From: Capitulum mitella
Lineage: Eukaryota > Arthropoda > Thecostraca > Pollicipedomorpha > Pollicipedidae
Assembly (NCBI GenBank): GCA_030062745.1
Contig: CP099839.1
Location: 6,929,115 to 6,993,114 of the forward strand
Length of the DNA stretch: 64,000 bases
Reading direction: 5' to 3'
Of the stretch, positions 49,591-61,555 are shown piece after piece. The notes beneath the pieces were generated by a model, which was not told the DNA's origin, searched no databases, and was given only the letters and a program-made list of their open reading frames with translations. Position 1 is the first letter of the stretch; each line of letters starts with the position of its first letter. Position numbers and translations under genes: made by a program.

Positions 49591-52500
49591 CAAGACTTTT
49601 CGAGAGCAACAAACCAGATAGAGCCGTGCTACGATGTAGCTGTCAAGTGGCTGGAGGCTTTCGCTAACTACTCCAGCTTTCTGTGAAGCAGCCTCCACGG
49701 CTGCGATAAGGCTTGAAACATTCGCTGCCGACGTGAAGGTTCTTTGTAATGACCTTTGCATGTTCACCATTGGTCGAGACTTTGTGGTCCTGGAAGCCTT
49801 CATCTCTCTTTGTTCCAGCAGGAGCAAGCCAAGAGCTGTACAGTTTGCTTCGTCGTGGTCCCGACGGGTGGTAGCACCAATGATTAGTTATTTTATCATA
49901 ATAATGGTTCATCTGTAAACAGTGCAGCCCATTGGTGGTACGAATAGTTGCCACGATGATTACAGAGTTTTTAGGCTCTCAGAGATCTGGATGGGCCGTT
50001 CACTTTAGACTTTTTCTGCCAGACTCATCAGTGTACGGTCTTGCTCGTAATGAAGTCAACTTGGTGTAATTTTGCAAGTTCCAAAGGCCAGATCTTCAGA
50101 GAAGCATGCGTAGCGGAAAAATAATCGTGAAACTGAAACGAAATATCATTAATCACACAGACACAGTCGCTACATTTCTGAAAAAAAATGTTGGCTCGTG
50201 TCTAATGATCTGTTTAGCCCAGATATATCTTTTTAGATAGCACTGGTCCAACCGCAATGCCAGCTGATGCCCTCAAGTACACTGTTCCTGCCAATGAACG
50301 GTAATCTATTCGGAAGTCCGATGAAAGCACTGCTTCGTAGTTTGCAAAATAGGACCATCTTTGCCTTGTCTTGGATTTTGAACTGAACTGAACTGAACTG
50401 AAATGCGTTGAAACAGATAACTCCTGCCTGGCCGTGATTTCAACAAATGATATTAAATCGCGTTTTTATAGCACAAGATTTCAGCTGTTTATTTCAGTTA
50501 TGCCGTATGTGTACAATGCCATTGTTATCGCTTATTTTCCTAAATGGCGACAGAAATAGCTTGATTCTATCGTCCCCTTTGCACAATGCCTTTCGTATGC
50601 TTGCCTCAGACCTTAAAAGCTCGGCTGCGAGTGACGTTAAGGTGTAAACAGTTGGCGGATTCGTCACTAGAAGCGTTGAAAATGGCCACCATTCGTTACA
50701 CGTAAGCTGTACGGGACCACTTTTCATATTCCGATTTTGCGTTGTTATCGCAAGTAAACAGTCTCCTTCTCTGGCGAAGTGCATACCGCTGCAGATGGCG
50801 ATGTGTCAAGTGTGTAATTCAAACCTTTGCAAAATCGACAGCCTGCCATACTGATTACCACCCCATAATGTTCCTGCGGTGTAGTTATTGTTGGTCTTTA
50901 TGCACCTTAATGAGCCATTGCATAGTGCATATCCACCTGCAGTGCGAAAATAACACATGGCGACAGCAGAGTTAAGATAATTGGCTTCGACATTAAACGG
51001 TTTTAACGATACGGGTACGACCAACTTGCACGCTCTTTCCAGTTTGCAGGAGTTATTAAACGGCATTGTGTTACAGTAAAAGCCAAATAAAAAGCGAGAT
51101 CGTTTGAAACCTGTTACCGTTTCCGCAATTCCGGCGTTTGGCGTTTGCATATCACTGCTCATAAGTATAAAAGTATCGCAGTATGATTCTACCTAATGCC
51201 CGCCAAATATTGTATCAAACTCACAAACTACCGTCGTGAATGGATGACCACTTACATAGGAGGATGCATGATTATTATCTATGGGATGTTAAAAAGAAGC
51301 AGGAAAAATGTGAAAGGTTCAGCTGGCGTCAATGATGCAAAGAAAATGCCATCCAAAGAACCAAACTTTGCATAAAAGCATGCATTTTAATAGTGGAATA
51401 TTTTGTTTCTCAGTTTACGTATTGTTTTAAAAACTTGATTGCCACATACTGATGCTCAACGACATTACTTTTTGTCATCTAAAATTAGCATCTTTTTCTG
51501 AAAGCTGTCCTCGACATCGATTGAGTCCTGCTAACAGACTGAGACTACATTCATTCCATGGATAGCTGTCCGAAATAAAAGCGTTTTGCGAGAAGTAAAA
51601 TGTGGTAATGAAGGTCCTTCTCTTTGCTCAAGCATTGTTATAACGATATATAAGGATCCATGGTAAGCTGATGTTTGATACTGCTGTGACTAGGATGGTT
51701 TTGCCCTAAATGATGAGCATGAAACAGTTATCTTTATGTCCCTGGGTTAACAGGGATGATTTCTGAGAACTAGCCGGACATGATTTCGATCCGAGGCTTT
51801 TTAAAACCCGCTTAGACTATCTTCTTCTCTATATTTGTCTCAAGTCCCAGGCCTGCATGTCATTATGTGATGAAAACATGATGTTCCAGGACCACGCTAT
51901 TTCATTTGTCGTACACTGCCTGTCTCATGGTCATTTCACTCCATTGCCATTTACATGTCCGGATACGATGTCCACTTGTAGATAGCTGTCTTGCAGCGAT
52001 TAAAAGATATGACCCCTCTTGTCTTCCAAAGAAGTTGCCACAATGAAGGATGCGCGATGAGCTTGTATGGCAATATATCGCATAAGATTATGGGTATCGC
52101 GTCGTTGGGCTCAAGAGCAGACAGCATCATCCATTCCGAAAAATATAACACATAAACATTTATTCTTTTATTGAGCTTGGCTTCCTTGGTACAGTACACA
52201 GTTTTATGCATAGTCATGCGAAGCAGAGGAAATCCATGGTATATTCGAAGAATTCGAGAAAATTTCGTTTTCATACATGCTGCGGCAAACGAGCTTGAAA
52301 TGCACACCGTGACAATCTTAACCTGAATTGAAGAGGACATATTCAGTCGCATTTAAATTGCAATACAAAGTGGCAAACTATAACACAGACAGTGTCACCA
52401 TTAAATCCAGCTTCCTCGTCTGCTACCGCCGATGCACTTTGCAAAAGACGCTGGTCGCAGATCGAGCTCGAAGAACAACAACATTAAAACATTTAATGGG

Positions 52501-52609
52501 ATCGTAAGACGTTATTCACCTGCCATTACCGCTAATAAACCACATGAAAAATGACTGGCATTTAATAGCGATAATCCACATCCCACATTTGTTACACCTT
52601 TACACCGCT
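49591..52609. other. Downstream of the SCAR exon; no further gene seen
   Basis: If the SCAR exon is real its 3' UTR lies here; AATAAA occurs at 51086 on the plus strand. A short (AACTG)n repeat is at 50381-50401. The remaining frames are short or unrecognised. Confidence 0.4.
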
Positions 52610-52779
52610 GATTAGCCACGGAGTTCAGCCTTCCCGGCGGCCGGCGAACTTTTCCAACAATCGCGGGCCATAATAGCCTCACACACTCACCGAAGGCACG
52701 CGAAGATGGGCGGCGCCGGCAGAGCACCGCTGACCCGCTTTTCCGCCGCGGGCAGCCGGCGATGACGAGGAGCGCCACG

Positions 52780-52846
52780 CCCTGTACATATACCGAATGT
52801 ATCCTGGGCACCAAAATCCGGTATACCTTCAGTATACGTAACAGGG
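52780..52846 (+). ncRNA. mir-iab-4: mir-iab-4 microRNA precursor
   Basis: Hox-cluster microRNA known from arthropods, where it lies between abd-A and Abd-B and targets Hox mRNAs. The 3' arm (52819-52842) matches Drosophila miR-iab-4-3p at all 24 positions (it begins CGGTATACCTTCAG and ends ACGTAAC). The 5' arm (52786-52807) matches miR-iab-4-5p except for G to A at position 3, T to C at position 9 and the final base. The outer stem CCCTGT/ACAGGG (52780-52785 and 52841-52846) closes the hairpin around an AT-rich loop. The position-3 change lies in the 5p seed (positions 2-8) and would alter its targets; the 3p sequence is unchanged. The arm order places iab-4 on the plus strand, opposite to the abd-A exon, as in Drosophila. 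Confidence 0.95.
52780..52846 (-). ncRNA. mir-iab-8: mir-iab-8 (antisense of mir-iab-4) precursor
   Basis: The complement of the iab-4 hairpin also folds. Its 5' arm (52841 down to 52817) is identical to Drosophila miR-iab-8-5p, beginning TTACGTATACTGAAGG. In Drosophila this strand is transcribed in the same direction as the Hox genes and the miRNA represses abd-A and Ubx. The two stem substitutions seen here become G-U wobbles on this strand, so pairing is kept. Whether the strand is transcribed cannot be seen from DNA. Confidence 0.75.
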
Positions 52847-53240
52847 AGAGGCACCGGCGGCGGACGGACGGCGGCCGCGGCCTGCGAGCGGATCTTCCGC
52901 TTCGGAGGCAATTAGTGGCGCGGGCCGTGGCGGTGGCGCGCGGCACGAGCGGAAGTGTGCAGCGTCCGGCGGCGAGGCGGCGCCGGACGACCACAATTAG
53001 CCGGCCGCCGACAGACGCGCCGAGCCGGCCGGCCGGCGCCGACCGAGCGCCAATGGCCGACGACAGTGGAGACCTCCGGCGGACGGCGGCCGAAAGCTCG
53101 GGACATGCCATTAACTCCGCCCACCGACGACCGATACGGCCGATTGAGAGTTTATTGCCCCTGGCCGGCCGATCCCTCGCGGCTCTCGGCGCGCCCCCTC
53201 GTGCTCCCCCGCCGGGCAGGCTTTGTCCGATTCGATCGAA

Positions 53241-55252
53241 ACGCAGATCGGCTACTTCTGGCAGCGTTTACGGCTTGTCGATCCAACCCGGCATCACGCA
53301 CGCCTCAAAAGCGCTCTCCTACTATCCTCATATCGCAGCGTTTAATGCGCCGACACGAAGGAACGAAAGCGAACGAAGCGTAGTATGCGGGGACAAGAAT
53401 TCGAGCTCTCGAGCCAGTGACCCCAACCGCGCTGGGGAGGGGTAGCACTTTGGTAGTGCGGGTAATGAAGCTGTCGTCTGCCGAACAGGGGGACAGAAGG
53501 AGGGGACCGAAGAGGCACCCTCTTAATGATCTGGAGCTGGCCCAAGCCAAGAAATGAAACTGTAAAAACGCATTGCCCCGATGACGTTTACGACCCGGCG
53601 TGGTTCAAGTGAAACAATGGGCTCACTCCGGACAGCAGACGGAATTACTGACTGTCTGCACCCCGCTGAAATCCCCCGGGAACCTGGCGACGATTCCAAA
53701 CTCTGTCAAGCAAAGGGATCTAACATGGCTGACTTTGTACGCCAAAATGGAAACAAAAAATGAATACGAAAGGAAAGAAAACGCGGAGTTGACGCTTACT
53801 TAATTTGAGGCCTCAACGCAACATATGAGTCAATTCATGACAACAATATTGTTGCGAAGCTCGCCGTACGAAATCGACTACATGAGAAAGCATTCATAAA
53901 GGTTCATCGGACATCGCGTCAAATGGGAGTGATATAAAACAGAAGAAAAATATAATCTGATGGGAGTGAGTAACATTAACAAAACTGTATGATACCACCT
54001 CCGAAGTGGTCCTGGTAATGGCCGGTGGTGGGAGACACCTGTCACGCACCAAGTACTGGGAGACCTTCTCCCCCCGCCCTCTTCTCTCACAGGTCCCAAA
54101 GTATATCCCTGGGCGTTCACTATTTCTTCCCGTTTTCTGTGTGTGAGTATGAGGCACATAGCCAGGATTGTCCTGGAAGGGGGGGGGCATGTCAAACAAT
54201 GTCATATACCGCTGACATGTGACGAAATTTACAGGAAAAGTAGCAATTTTACGTACCTGACCTCATATTTAACCCACAGGAATACATATAATGTTTGTTT
54301 TTGCAACATATGTATGATCACTATCCCATATTCGTGCGAAATCGCTATATATCTAGTGTAGACCACTTGGCTCAGGGGGGCCATGGCCCCCATCCTCCTC
54401 ATTGACTACGTCCTTGATGAGTATCTTGTTTGTTTTACCAATGTTTCACTTCAATGACGAGAGATCCTCAGGAATGTAATTATGCTCTCACGTACACGGG
54501 CACGATGGATAAACAAACACATTTGGTAACATACAACATAATGCCAAATTCATGACCTCGTAAGACAGAAAAATGAAGGAAAAAATGGTAAAATACGAAA
54601 CTTGTCTAACACGAAACATGTCCACGTCTGCCAAAAGCCGAATTTCGTGGCAGTGGTGGAACTAAAACATACACAGCGAAGAAAATTCTTTGGAGTCTCT
54701 ATCTGTGCACGAATAAATTACTCACAAATCATCATCATCGTTTTTTTCTGTAAACCTAGCCCTCATTGCTTACTTGTTTTAGATGCATCGAAGAAGTGGA
54801 AAAAAACTTTGTTCAGATACAAAATGTGTTTTCATAACCTATCCAGCCAACGACTACAATCTCTCAGATCGTAATTATAAATAATTATGTCTCATACACA
54901 TACATGACATACATGTGTTTTCATAACCTACCCAGCCAACGACTACAATCTCTCAAATCACAACGGAATGAATTTCAAAGGCAAAATATCACGCACAGCG
55001 TGAACTTTTCTCCCAGCTACTCTAACGTCATTCACGATCCCAGCTCCTTTAACCGCTCGAGCGTAGCTAACCGCAGACCCAAATATGTTTTGTGGTCATG
55101 GCCCGAGCTGACCTTACCGGCTGATGTTAAGTGGAAGAAATTCGGAAACAGTAAAATGTTTTTACTGAAATGGCCACTTCTGCATACTGATGACCACTGA
55201 TGCACTCTGTGTTATGTTAAAAGGCGAAGAAAGAGGTAAGTTGGTCATGTGA
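53241..55252. other. Spacer, no gene seen
   Basis: Two partly duplicated segments (54826-54868 and 54909-54951) share TTTTCATAACCTA(T/C)CCAG followed by CCAACGACTACAATCTCTCA, a direct repeat about 83 bp apart. Frames through it are short. Confidence 0.5.
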
Positions 55253-55493
55253 CCTAACAGCAGACATGTGCCGGGATCCACGATGGAATGCAGGTTATCC
55301 TCGTTTTGCGTCGGACTCTAAGCTGACCAGGCTGAGAGTTGCTTCAGCTGGGCCACCGCCGTGCTCCGGAGGGACACGACCTTTCCGAGACGACACAACG
55401 ACCCGCCCAGGGTTGTTGGGTCAACGAGGGGTTGAATACAACACGGAGGTAACCTGCATTCCATCGGGATCCTGGCACATGTCTGCCTAACAG
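55253..55493. mobile_element. hAT-type MITE, 225 bp, with perfect 8-bp target duplication
   Basis: The direct repeat CCTAACAG sits at 55253-55260 (ACCTAACAG) and 55486-55493. Between them (55261-55485) the left end CAGACATGTGCCGGGATCC and the inverted right end CAGACATGTGCCAGGATCC differ at one base, and the inverted repeat continues through CGATGGAATGCAGGTTA on both sides, roughly 40 bp in all. Eight-bp duplications and CAG ends indicate hAT. Non-coding; high similarity of the ends suggests fairly recent insertion. Confidence 0.85.
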
Positions 55494-57179
55494 CTGCCTC
55501 TTGGTTCTGAAGGAATCATGTGCATTTTCCGAACTTAATGGGGGCCCAAACATCAAGGCCCTCTCCCTAGAATCCCTGCATGTTGGATTCATGAAACCCG
55601 AGAAAAAAATGGATCTGTGATTTTATTTTTCTGTCACCCAAGATCAGGCAACCAGGAGTACCCCTTCGTTTAAGCGTAATTTAAGCGCATGCCTAGTTGT
55701 AGAAACCAAAGGACCCACCACAGTTTCGATAGCGGCCACCGGCAAATTTTCCCTACGATGACTTGTATAAATGTGAGTATCGCCAATGCGGCTGATATCG
55801 CGTGAGCCCGTCATAGGATATTGCTGGATCTGCAAGTGTCCTTAAATACGGCGCAGATGACAGAAATAACACTCGTGTTGCAGTTACACTGCAAGTCTGT
55901 GTTTATCTATTACAGAATTATTGTACTCGTAGGTTTTACGAAACAAGGCACATTCTCCCTTACTTATGATTTCACAGGCAATCTTCTCGCATTCCTTTCG
56001 TATGGGAAAGGTCACTTGGCTTGGGGTGCATCCCTAAACACTTTCTTGGCGCCATTGCTGGTACTGACTAGGGAAACATTCTATGGCCCCATGTCAGTTC
56101 CATGCGTGGGGATTCAACCATCTTTTTACAAGCCAGTTTAAACCGCATCTTCCGGTGAACTCCTATCTTTTGTTTTGCAGTGAAAGAGAGCAGAAGTTCG
56201 ACCTAAAGCTTCTGAATAGGTTCATTTGAGTCTGTATTTATCTGCGAGTTCCGCCTCTTTTCAACTGTTTTTTTTTCACTAGTTGCCAATACATATATCC
56301 CATTTACAAGCGATTACGGTCGCATAGATATTGTGGAAAGCCTTCAGCCAATATGGCTATATCAGGTTTTTCAGTCGGCTCGTGCCTTTCCACTTTTGCT
56401 ACCTTGGCGTTCTCATTCAGCATGGAAAGTCAGTCAGCTGATCAGAGGGAATAATGCTATTAGGTGGCAGGTGGGTCGTTTGGTGGCCATATTTTCTACC
56501 CATAAAACTCTTATGATACAACGTAAAGTCTATAGGTCCGGAGACTTGTTTTTAACCAGGGAGATAAAACGACAAAGCGACGATATACCAAAGGGGTTAT
56601 AAGACTTGTAGGGGTTTTTCGTAAATCCTGACGCGTAAGAGGCCGTGCAACTTGGACTTCATTACGAGTGCGCGATCTCTCATTTTACAAGGCCGCAATA
56701 TGCGATCCAAGAGACCCTCTGGCTACCGCACCACTGTTAGCACGTTCCACTAGTCGCTACTCTAAATGTCATTCTGCTTCTGGCGTCAGAGATATTTTAT
56801 CGTATTTCCTTAAAAATCATCCACTTTCGAATTAAGATTTTGTGGTATTAACACCGAAGCTCTGATTGGGATCGAACACGCAGCAAAAGTTTGAATTGTT
56901 TCGATCGTTAAAGCTTTAATCCGTGGCTCCACGGGGATCATCCGGATTATAAATATCAACACGTATCTCTGAAAAAACCTGAACTTCTGTAAAAATTTCA
57001 ACGATGACATAGCCATCAACAAATTTAGGAGTGCTTCATTTTCGATGAAAGCGATTCAGCGCACAAGTGTCTTGCGATAAGGACTCTTTATTCAACCAAT
57101 TACGCTACAAAGCAGGGTATTTCTCCTACAACATTGATGCAAGCGCGAGACGTCCATTTCCCTTGTATATAATGCTAAA
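55494..57179. other. Spacer, no gene seen
   Basis: Only chance frames (longest plus 55821-56141, unrecognised). Confidence 0.5.
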
Positions 57180-57181
57180 AC

Positions 57182-57276
57182 AATGCAGGCGCGGGACCGT
57201 AGAGAGCTAACCTCCGGTGCGGAGGACGTGCGTCGTCCGGGACGCACGAGTGTGGGCAAATCCCACGCCTGCATGG
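57182..57276. repeat. Foldback element with ATGCAGGCG arms
   Basis: AATGCAGGCGCGGGA (57182-57196) pairs with TCCCACGCCTGCATG (57261-57275) at 14 of 15 positions. The interior is GC-rich and self-complementary around GGACG/CGTCC. A third related ATGCAAGCGCGAGA occurs just upstream at 57137. Possibly a small MITE; no target duplication seen. Confidence 0.5.
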
Positions 57277-58689
57277 TTTTCTGGAATGCATCCAAGCGTT
57301 CTGAGATGGTTAGCTGGAATAATGAGATAGGATTGAAACTTGGCTAGGTAAGACTGAAACCTACGACGACCCGTTCACGGAGAGGTGGTGCCATATGGGG
57401 CGGACGACCCATACATCGCAATATTGTATTGCACCTTTGGCTACTACGTTGAAAAACTAATTTGAACTATCCATGTCTATCTTCGTCTTTGACCGCGATG
57501 TCTACCTTGCTTTAAGTGAAACCGAGGCTACTTAAGCTAAAGATATGAGGTACAATAAAGGAAAAATAAAAATTAGACTACCTCTATATGTATAGAATGT
57601 AGTGACACAACTCTTGAACCTGCGTTTTACCGGATATGGTCGTGCTCAACTTCGTTACTCAATAGAACGAAAAAATATCTTCTATTCAAATATTTATTGT
57701 GCCTTGCACATAAACTAATGGTAAACGCTCATCACTTTGCCGGTAACAAAACATCCCACTAATTTTGACCAAAGACACACTGTGGCCCATATAAATCTTC
57801 TTAGTTACCTTATTTTTTAAAGGCAGTGATGTAAGAAAGCTTCTTATGGTTAGATTCGGTTCTTGGTGTGACAATGCTAGTTTTCGAAAACAGTTATACG
57901 CCCCATGAACACAGAGGCTGGTGTAATCGAAAGTCTGAACGTGATTTTAACAGCTCTGCGCTTCTGTGGCGAGTTTAATTTACACCAACCACCACGCGAT
58001 TCCTGCGCGTCCGAGCTGATCGAAAATGACCTAACGTGACCAGAAACATCAAAAGGACAGCGAAGCGTGAGGCCAAACAACTAAGTTGTGGTGATGCATG
58101 CAGTGCTACCCTTTAAGAATAGAAACAATTAAAAGCGCGGTATAAGTGCAGAATAATTTGCCAATACCATGTAGCGATAATGCTAGAATCAACGCTGGAA
58201 GTGTCCTAATATGGTTTTTTTATGGACCCGACCATGAGTGGCTTAAATGGTGATAGTGATCCGGATGCCAGGTGATAAAGGTCATTGCTACAAAGTACGA
58301 ACAATCAAATGGATGAATGATCATGAGGCTTACTAGTGATGGGGCTGGCTATGAATGGACTATGAATGGCATTCCCGTGTGAAGTATAAGAAAGTTCTAA
58401 GTTAACTGATGGTCTCCTTCTCGCGTCAATACTGAATGACTTTCGCAGTGCAGTAGCAACGGTCTCTCTTATGCTTATGGCAAGAAATATTTCTGAAAGA
58501 TATTAACTTTGGTAGATTTCGTTGGCAGGCAGCATATGTTACCTCGCATGGGTCCACTTACGAAATGTGAAATTTTATTTATCAACAAAATGTTACTGTA
58601 TTTGCTGCGCCATGCCAGCATAGGCTATCACGCATAGGTGTACTTACGGAAAGTGAGCATCTTGGTTATTTATTAACAAACTATAACTG
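57277..58689. other. AT-rich spacer, no gene seen
   Basis: A short diverged duplication around 58540 and 58615 (CTCGCATGGGTCCACTTACG / CACGCATAGGTGTACTTACG, each followed by AAA-GTGA). No gene. Confidence 0.45.
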
Positions 58690-58990
58690 CATCTGCGGCG
58701 CCATGCACTACCAACGGCCTCGTCTCGAGCCGAACGTCTATGGCATTTTGGGGCCGCAGTTTGCGTGCTTGAACGGTGGTGCCCCCACCGGTGACTGGGC
58801 CAACTATCTGCTGGGAGCGGGGCTCTCGGCCTTTCGTTTTACGATGGTCTCTGGCCGGCCGTCGGCTGGCTGGACGATAACGCGACAAAAAAGAGGCCGG
58901 ACCCGCCGCCTGGCCGGCCGCCGCCCCTGGACACGGCTGGACGCGCGTGGTGCCCTGGCTGAGGTCATCGCTCTGGTGAATTAAACCGTG
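58690..58990. promoter_or_regulatory. Small GC-rich island
   Basis: CG-rich with GGCGCCATGC (core 58700-58704). Overlapping frames on both strands without a domain. Confidence 0.35.
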
Positions 58991-60637
58991 TACAGGGTCA
59001 GTATATCGCACGCTGAATTCGAGAGGAGACATATTTATCATTTATGCCTCACGCCATGATTCAGGAGACCATGACTCAGTACACGACTGCGTTTAGCGGC
59101 AGTTGACGTTCCAGTTGATAGTTATTCCGATAAAATATAGACTCCTGACGATGGAAACTGCCAAATCCGTGCGCTTTATAAGGTACCGACAAATACCATG
59201 TCTGGACAGCCAATAAAAATGTGCTTACAGACTACAGAAGGGTACACTACCTCAGAGGCAGGTGGTCTCACAAACCTTAACTTTTAGTACTTACTCTGTC
59301 ATTGCCTAAGTATTAACTGTCCTGATATGTCACTGATGCAAGTGCATAAGCAAGAAAACGAAACTGTTACACTGAAGGAAATTTTGAATAGCGCCACTAA
59401 TTTCTACTTTTTCGATTTGTTATTCCCTAGGATTCTATGGAGTGTCTTTCATATATGAAACTTAATGAGGTTTGGGATATCAGTGCATTTGTAACAAGAG
59501 CAAAGCTCAAGCAATGAACTGTCTTCTATTCATAACTGGGAATATTATGCCCAGAACAGGTGGGTCAGAACTCAGACGTCATTACGTTTAGTTTAAAGTT
59601 ACCAGTGAAACTGCGATGTACAAATTGACGTTTTCCTCTGTTGTAAATAGTTGTTTTTAAAAACCATTCAAAATAGTTTCTGCACTCTGAATGGAGATGC
59701 AGGCAAATCAGCCTTGCTATGAAATAACGAATTCGGCTGGGACTTAATTCCACGGTTAATTAATTAATTGGTCGCTAAGGCTTAGGGCGTACCGACTCCG
59801 TGGTCACACAGCGTCCTGCAAAAAAACATATTATTAGGCCCAGGAGAACCTCGCACTGCAGAGAGGGCAGCTAGTGGTGTTACATGGCATGCATGTAACG
59901 TCACTCGCCTCTCGTAGTTCTCAGGACAACAAACTACGACGAAATGCTGTATTGTGAGACCGCCCATCGTAAGCGCCTTTGGGGAGTATAAATGAATGTA
60001 TGCAAAACAAAACAGCATTTCAGCTCCAGCGGCTGGTCTCGGCTGGCCAGCTATCGACATATTTCAATGCATCCGGTAATCCTGTTTGCAGTGATGTGTC
60101 CAAAAATATCCTTTCGCCCCGGATTGCAAGTCCATGTCTTAGTCGTAGGTTGCGCCTGACTGTGGAACGTTCCAGATCCAGCAGACTTTTCTCATGACTT
60201 TGAGTAGCACTGAAAACTTCTCTGCTGCCAGACAAAGCTTCCATTCTTAGCACGCTCACTGGAAGTGGTACTTTTGTGTCCCCCGCCTGTTCTCCTCGAA
60301 AATATCAAGGACTAATCTGAGCCGGTCGTTGCTACTTTGTGCAGTTTATGACAATTGATTAAGTCGTCGAACGACGCAAAAAAATCGAAAATCGGCTTTC
60401 CGAATTTTTTGAAGTTGAAGTCGAAAATTTTTGAAGTTTGGAGCATATGAAGTCAAACAAACATAATGAAAACAACGGCTGTCGCTGACACATGAGCACT
60501 TTGCGAAATGACCAGCGTTCTGCGTCAGATATTCGTTTGAACACAATTAGCTGACATCATTCGGGCATAAGTGATAGATGCACCAAGACCAAAGCCCAGG
60601 AAGGGTAAAGTCAGTCAAGAGGGATAAAGGTTATCAA
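58991..60637. other. AT-rich spacer, no gene seen
   Basis: Short frames only. Confidence 0.5.
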
Positions 60638-61060
60638 AAGCCAAGGTCAACCAGCTTGTGATCTGACCCAGATTTGCTTTGCACCATGTTGGTTGGTACG
60701 GAATATGCATTCAAAGACCCTTGTAAAAACACGCGTGCGCACATTGCTACTCTTACATATACCAGGGTCAGTGCAGGTCAAGATCATTAAAGATCAAGAT
60801 CAACTATCTTATGATCTTTTTCAGATTTGCTTCGGAGCATGTCGATTTGTATAGAATATGCATTCAAAGACCCCAATAAAAACACGTAAGCCTACATTGA
60901 TACGCTTACATATATCTGGGTCATTGCAGGTCAAGGTCATTGAAGTCCAAATTAACTACTTTGTGACCTGGTCCAGAATTGCTTTGCAACATGCCGATTT
61001 GTACGAAATATGCTTTCAAAGACCGTAATAAAAACACGTTTGGGACATTGCCACGCATAC
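60638..61060. repeat. 152-bp tandem repeat, three units, GGTCA-rich
   Basis: Aligned landmarks are CAGATTTGCTTTGCACCATG (about 60670), CAGATTTGCTTCGGAGCATG (about 60822) and CAGAATTGCTTTGCAACATG (about 60973), each followed by GAATATGCATTCAAAGACC or close variants and by AAAAACACG. Period 151-153 bp. The units contain AGGTCAAGGTCA-type words (60928-60939). The array ends in the TA microsatellite. Confidence 0.85.

Positions 61061-61061
<1 letters not shown>

Positions 61062-61128
<67 letters not shown>
61062..61128. repeat. (TA)n microsatellite
   Basis: Over 30 uninterrupted TA units directly following the 152-bp array. Confidence 0.98.
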
Positions 61129-61131
<3 letters not shown>

Positions 61132-61555
61132 ATGTACGAATTGGGTTGCATGTATAATGAAACTGGGTTCATTATAACAAAATAATTGGGCTTATTATAT
61201 TATATTATATTGTATAACCCAGTTATAATGCAGTTGGGATCACTATAACGAAATAACTTCAGTGCAAGCAGTTGACATAAAACTTACTTTGGGTCAAAAA
61301 CTTCCTCCAAGGCCAACGACTTTGCTTCACTTCTTTTGACCTTGTTTCTTTTGAGAAAGTGTTCAAGGTTGATCTTTTCGACCCCATTTGACCTTAAAGA
61401 TATAAAATTTCATGTTTCTAGCTGTTCCCGTTTTTGAGATCGGAGGAGCCCTTTTGTGCCTCTCCTTTCCAGTGCGCGTTAGCGCGAAATCCTCTTCCAC
61501 TGCGCATAGAGGGCCTACACCAATGACTGTTTGTTTCGTGTAGGCCTTTCCGATA

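Larger units (their letters stand above)
52610..53240. promoter_or_regulatory. GC-rich island hosting mir-iab-4/iab-8
   Basis: A CG-rich island around the microRNA. AATGGCC (core 53053-53057) is a weak Pho/YY1-type site. The AT-rich hairpin stands out sharply from the GC-rich flanks. Frames of up to 227 codons on both strands run through the microRNA and are artefacts. Confidence 0.45.

Noticed and set aside
61062..61128. Ile-Tyr repeat proteins at TA runs (also 2189, 21699, 32525)
   Set aside because: Translation of a dinucleotide microsatellite.
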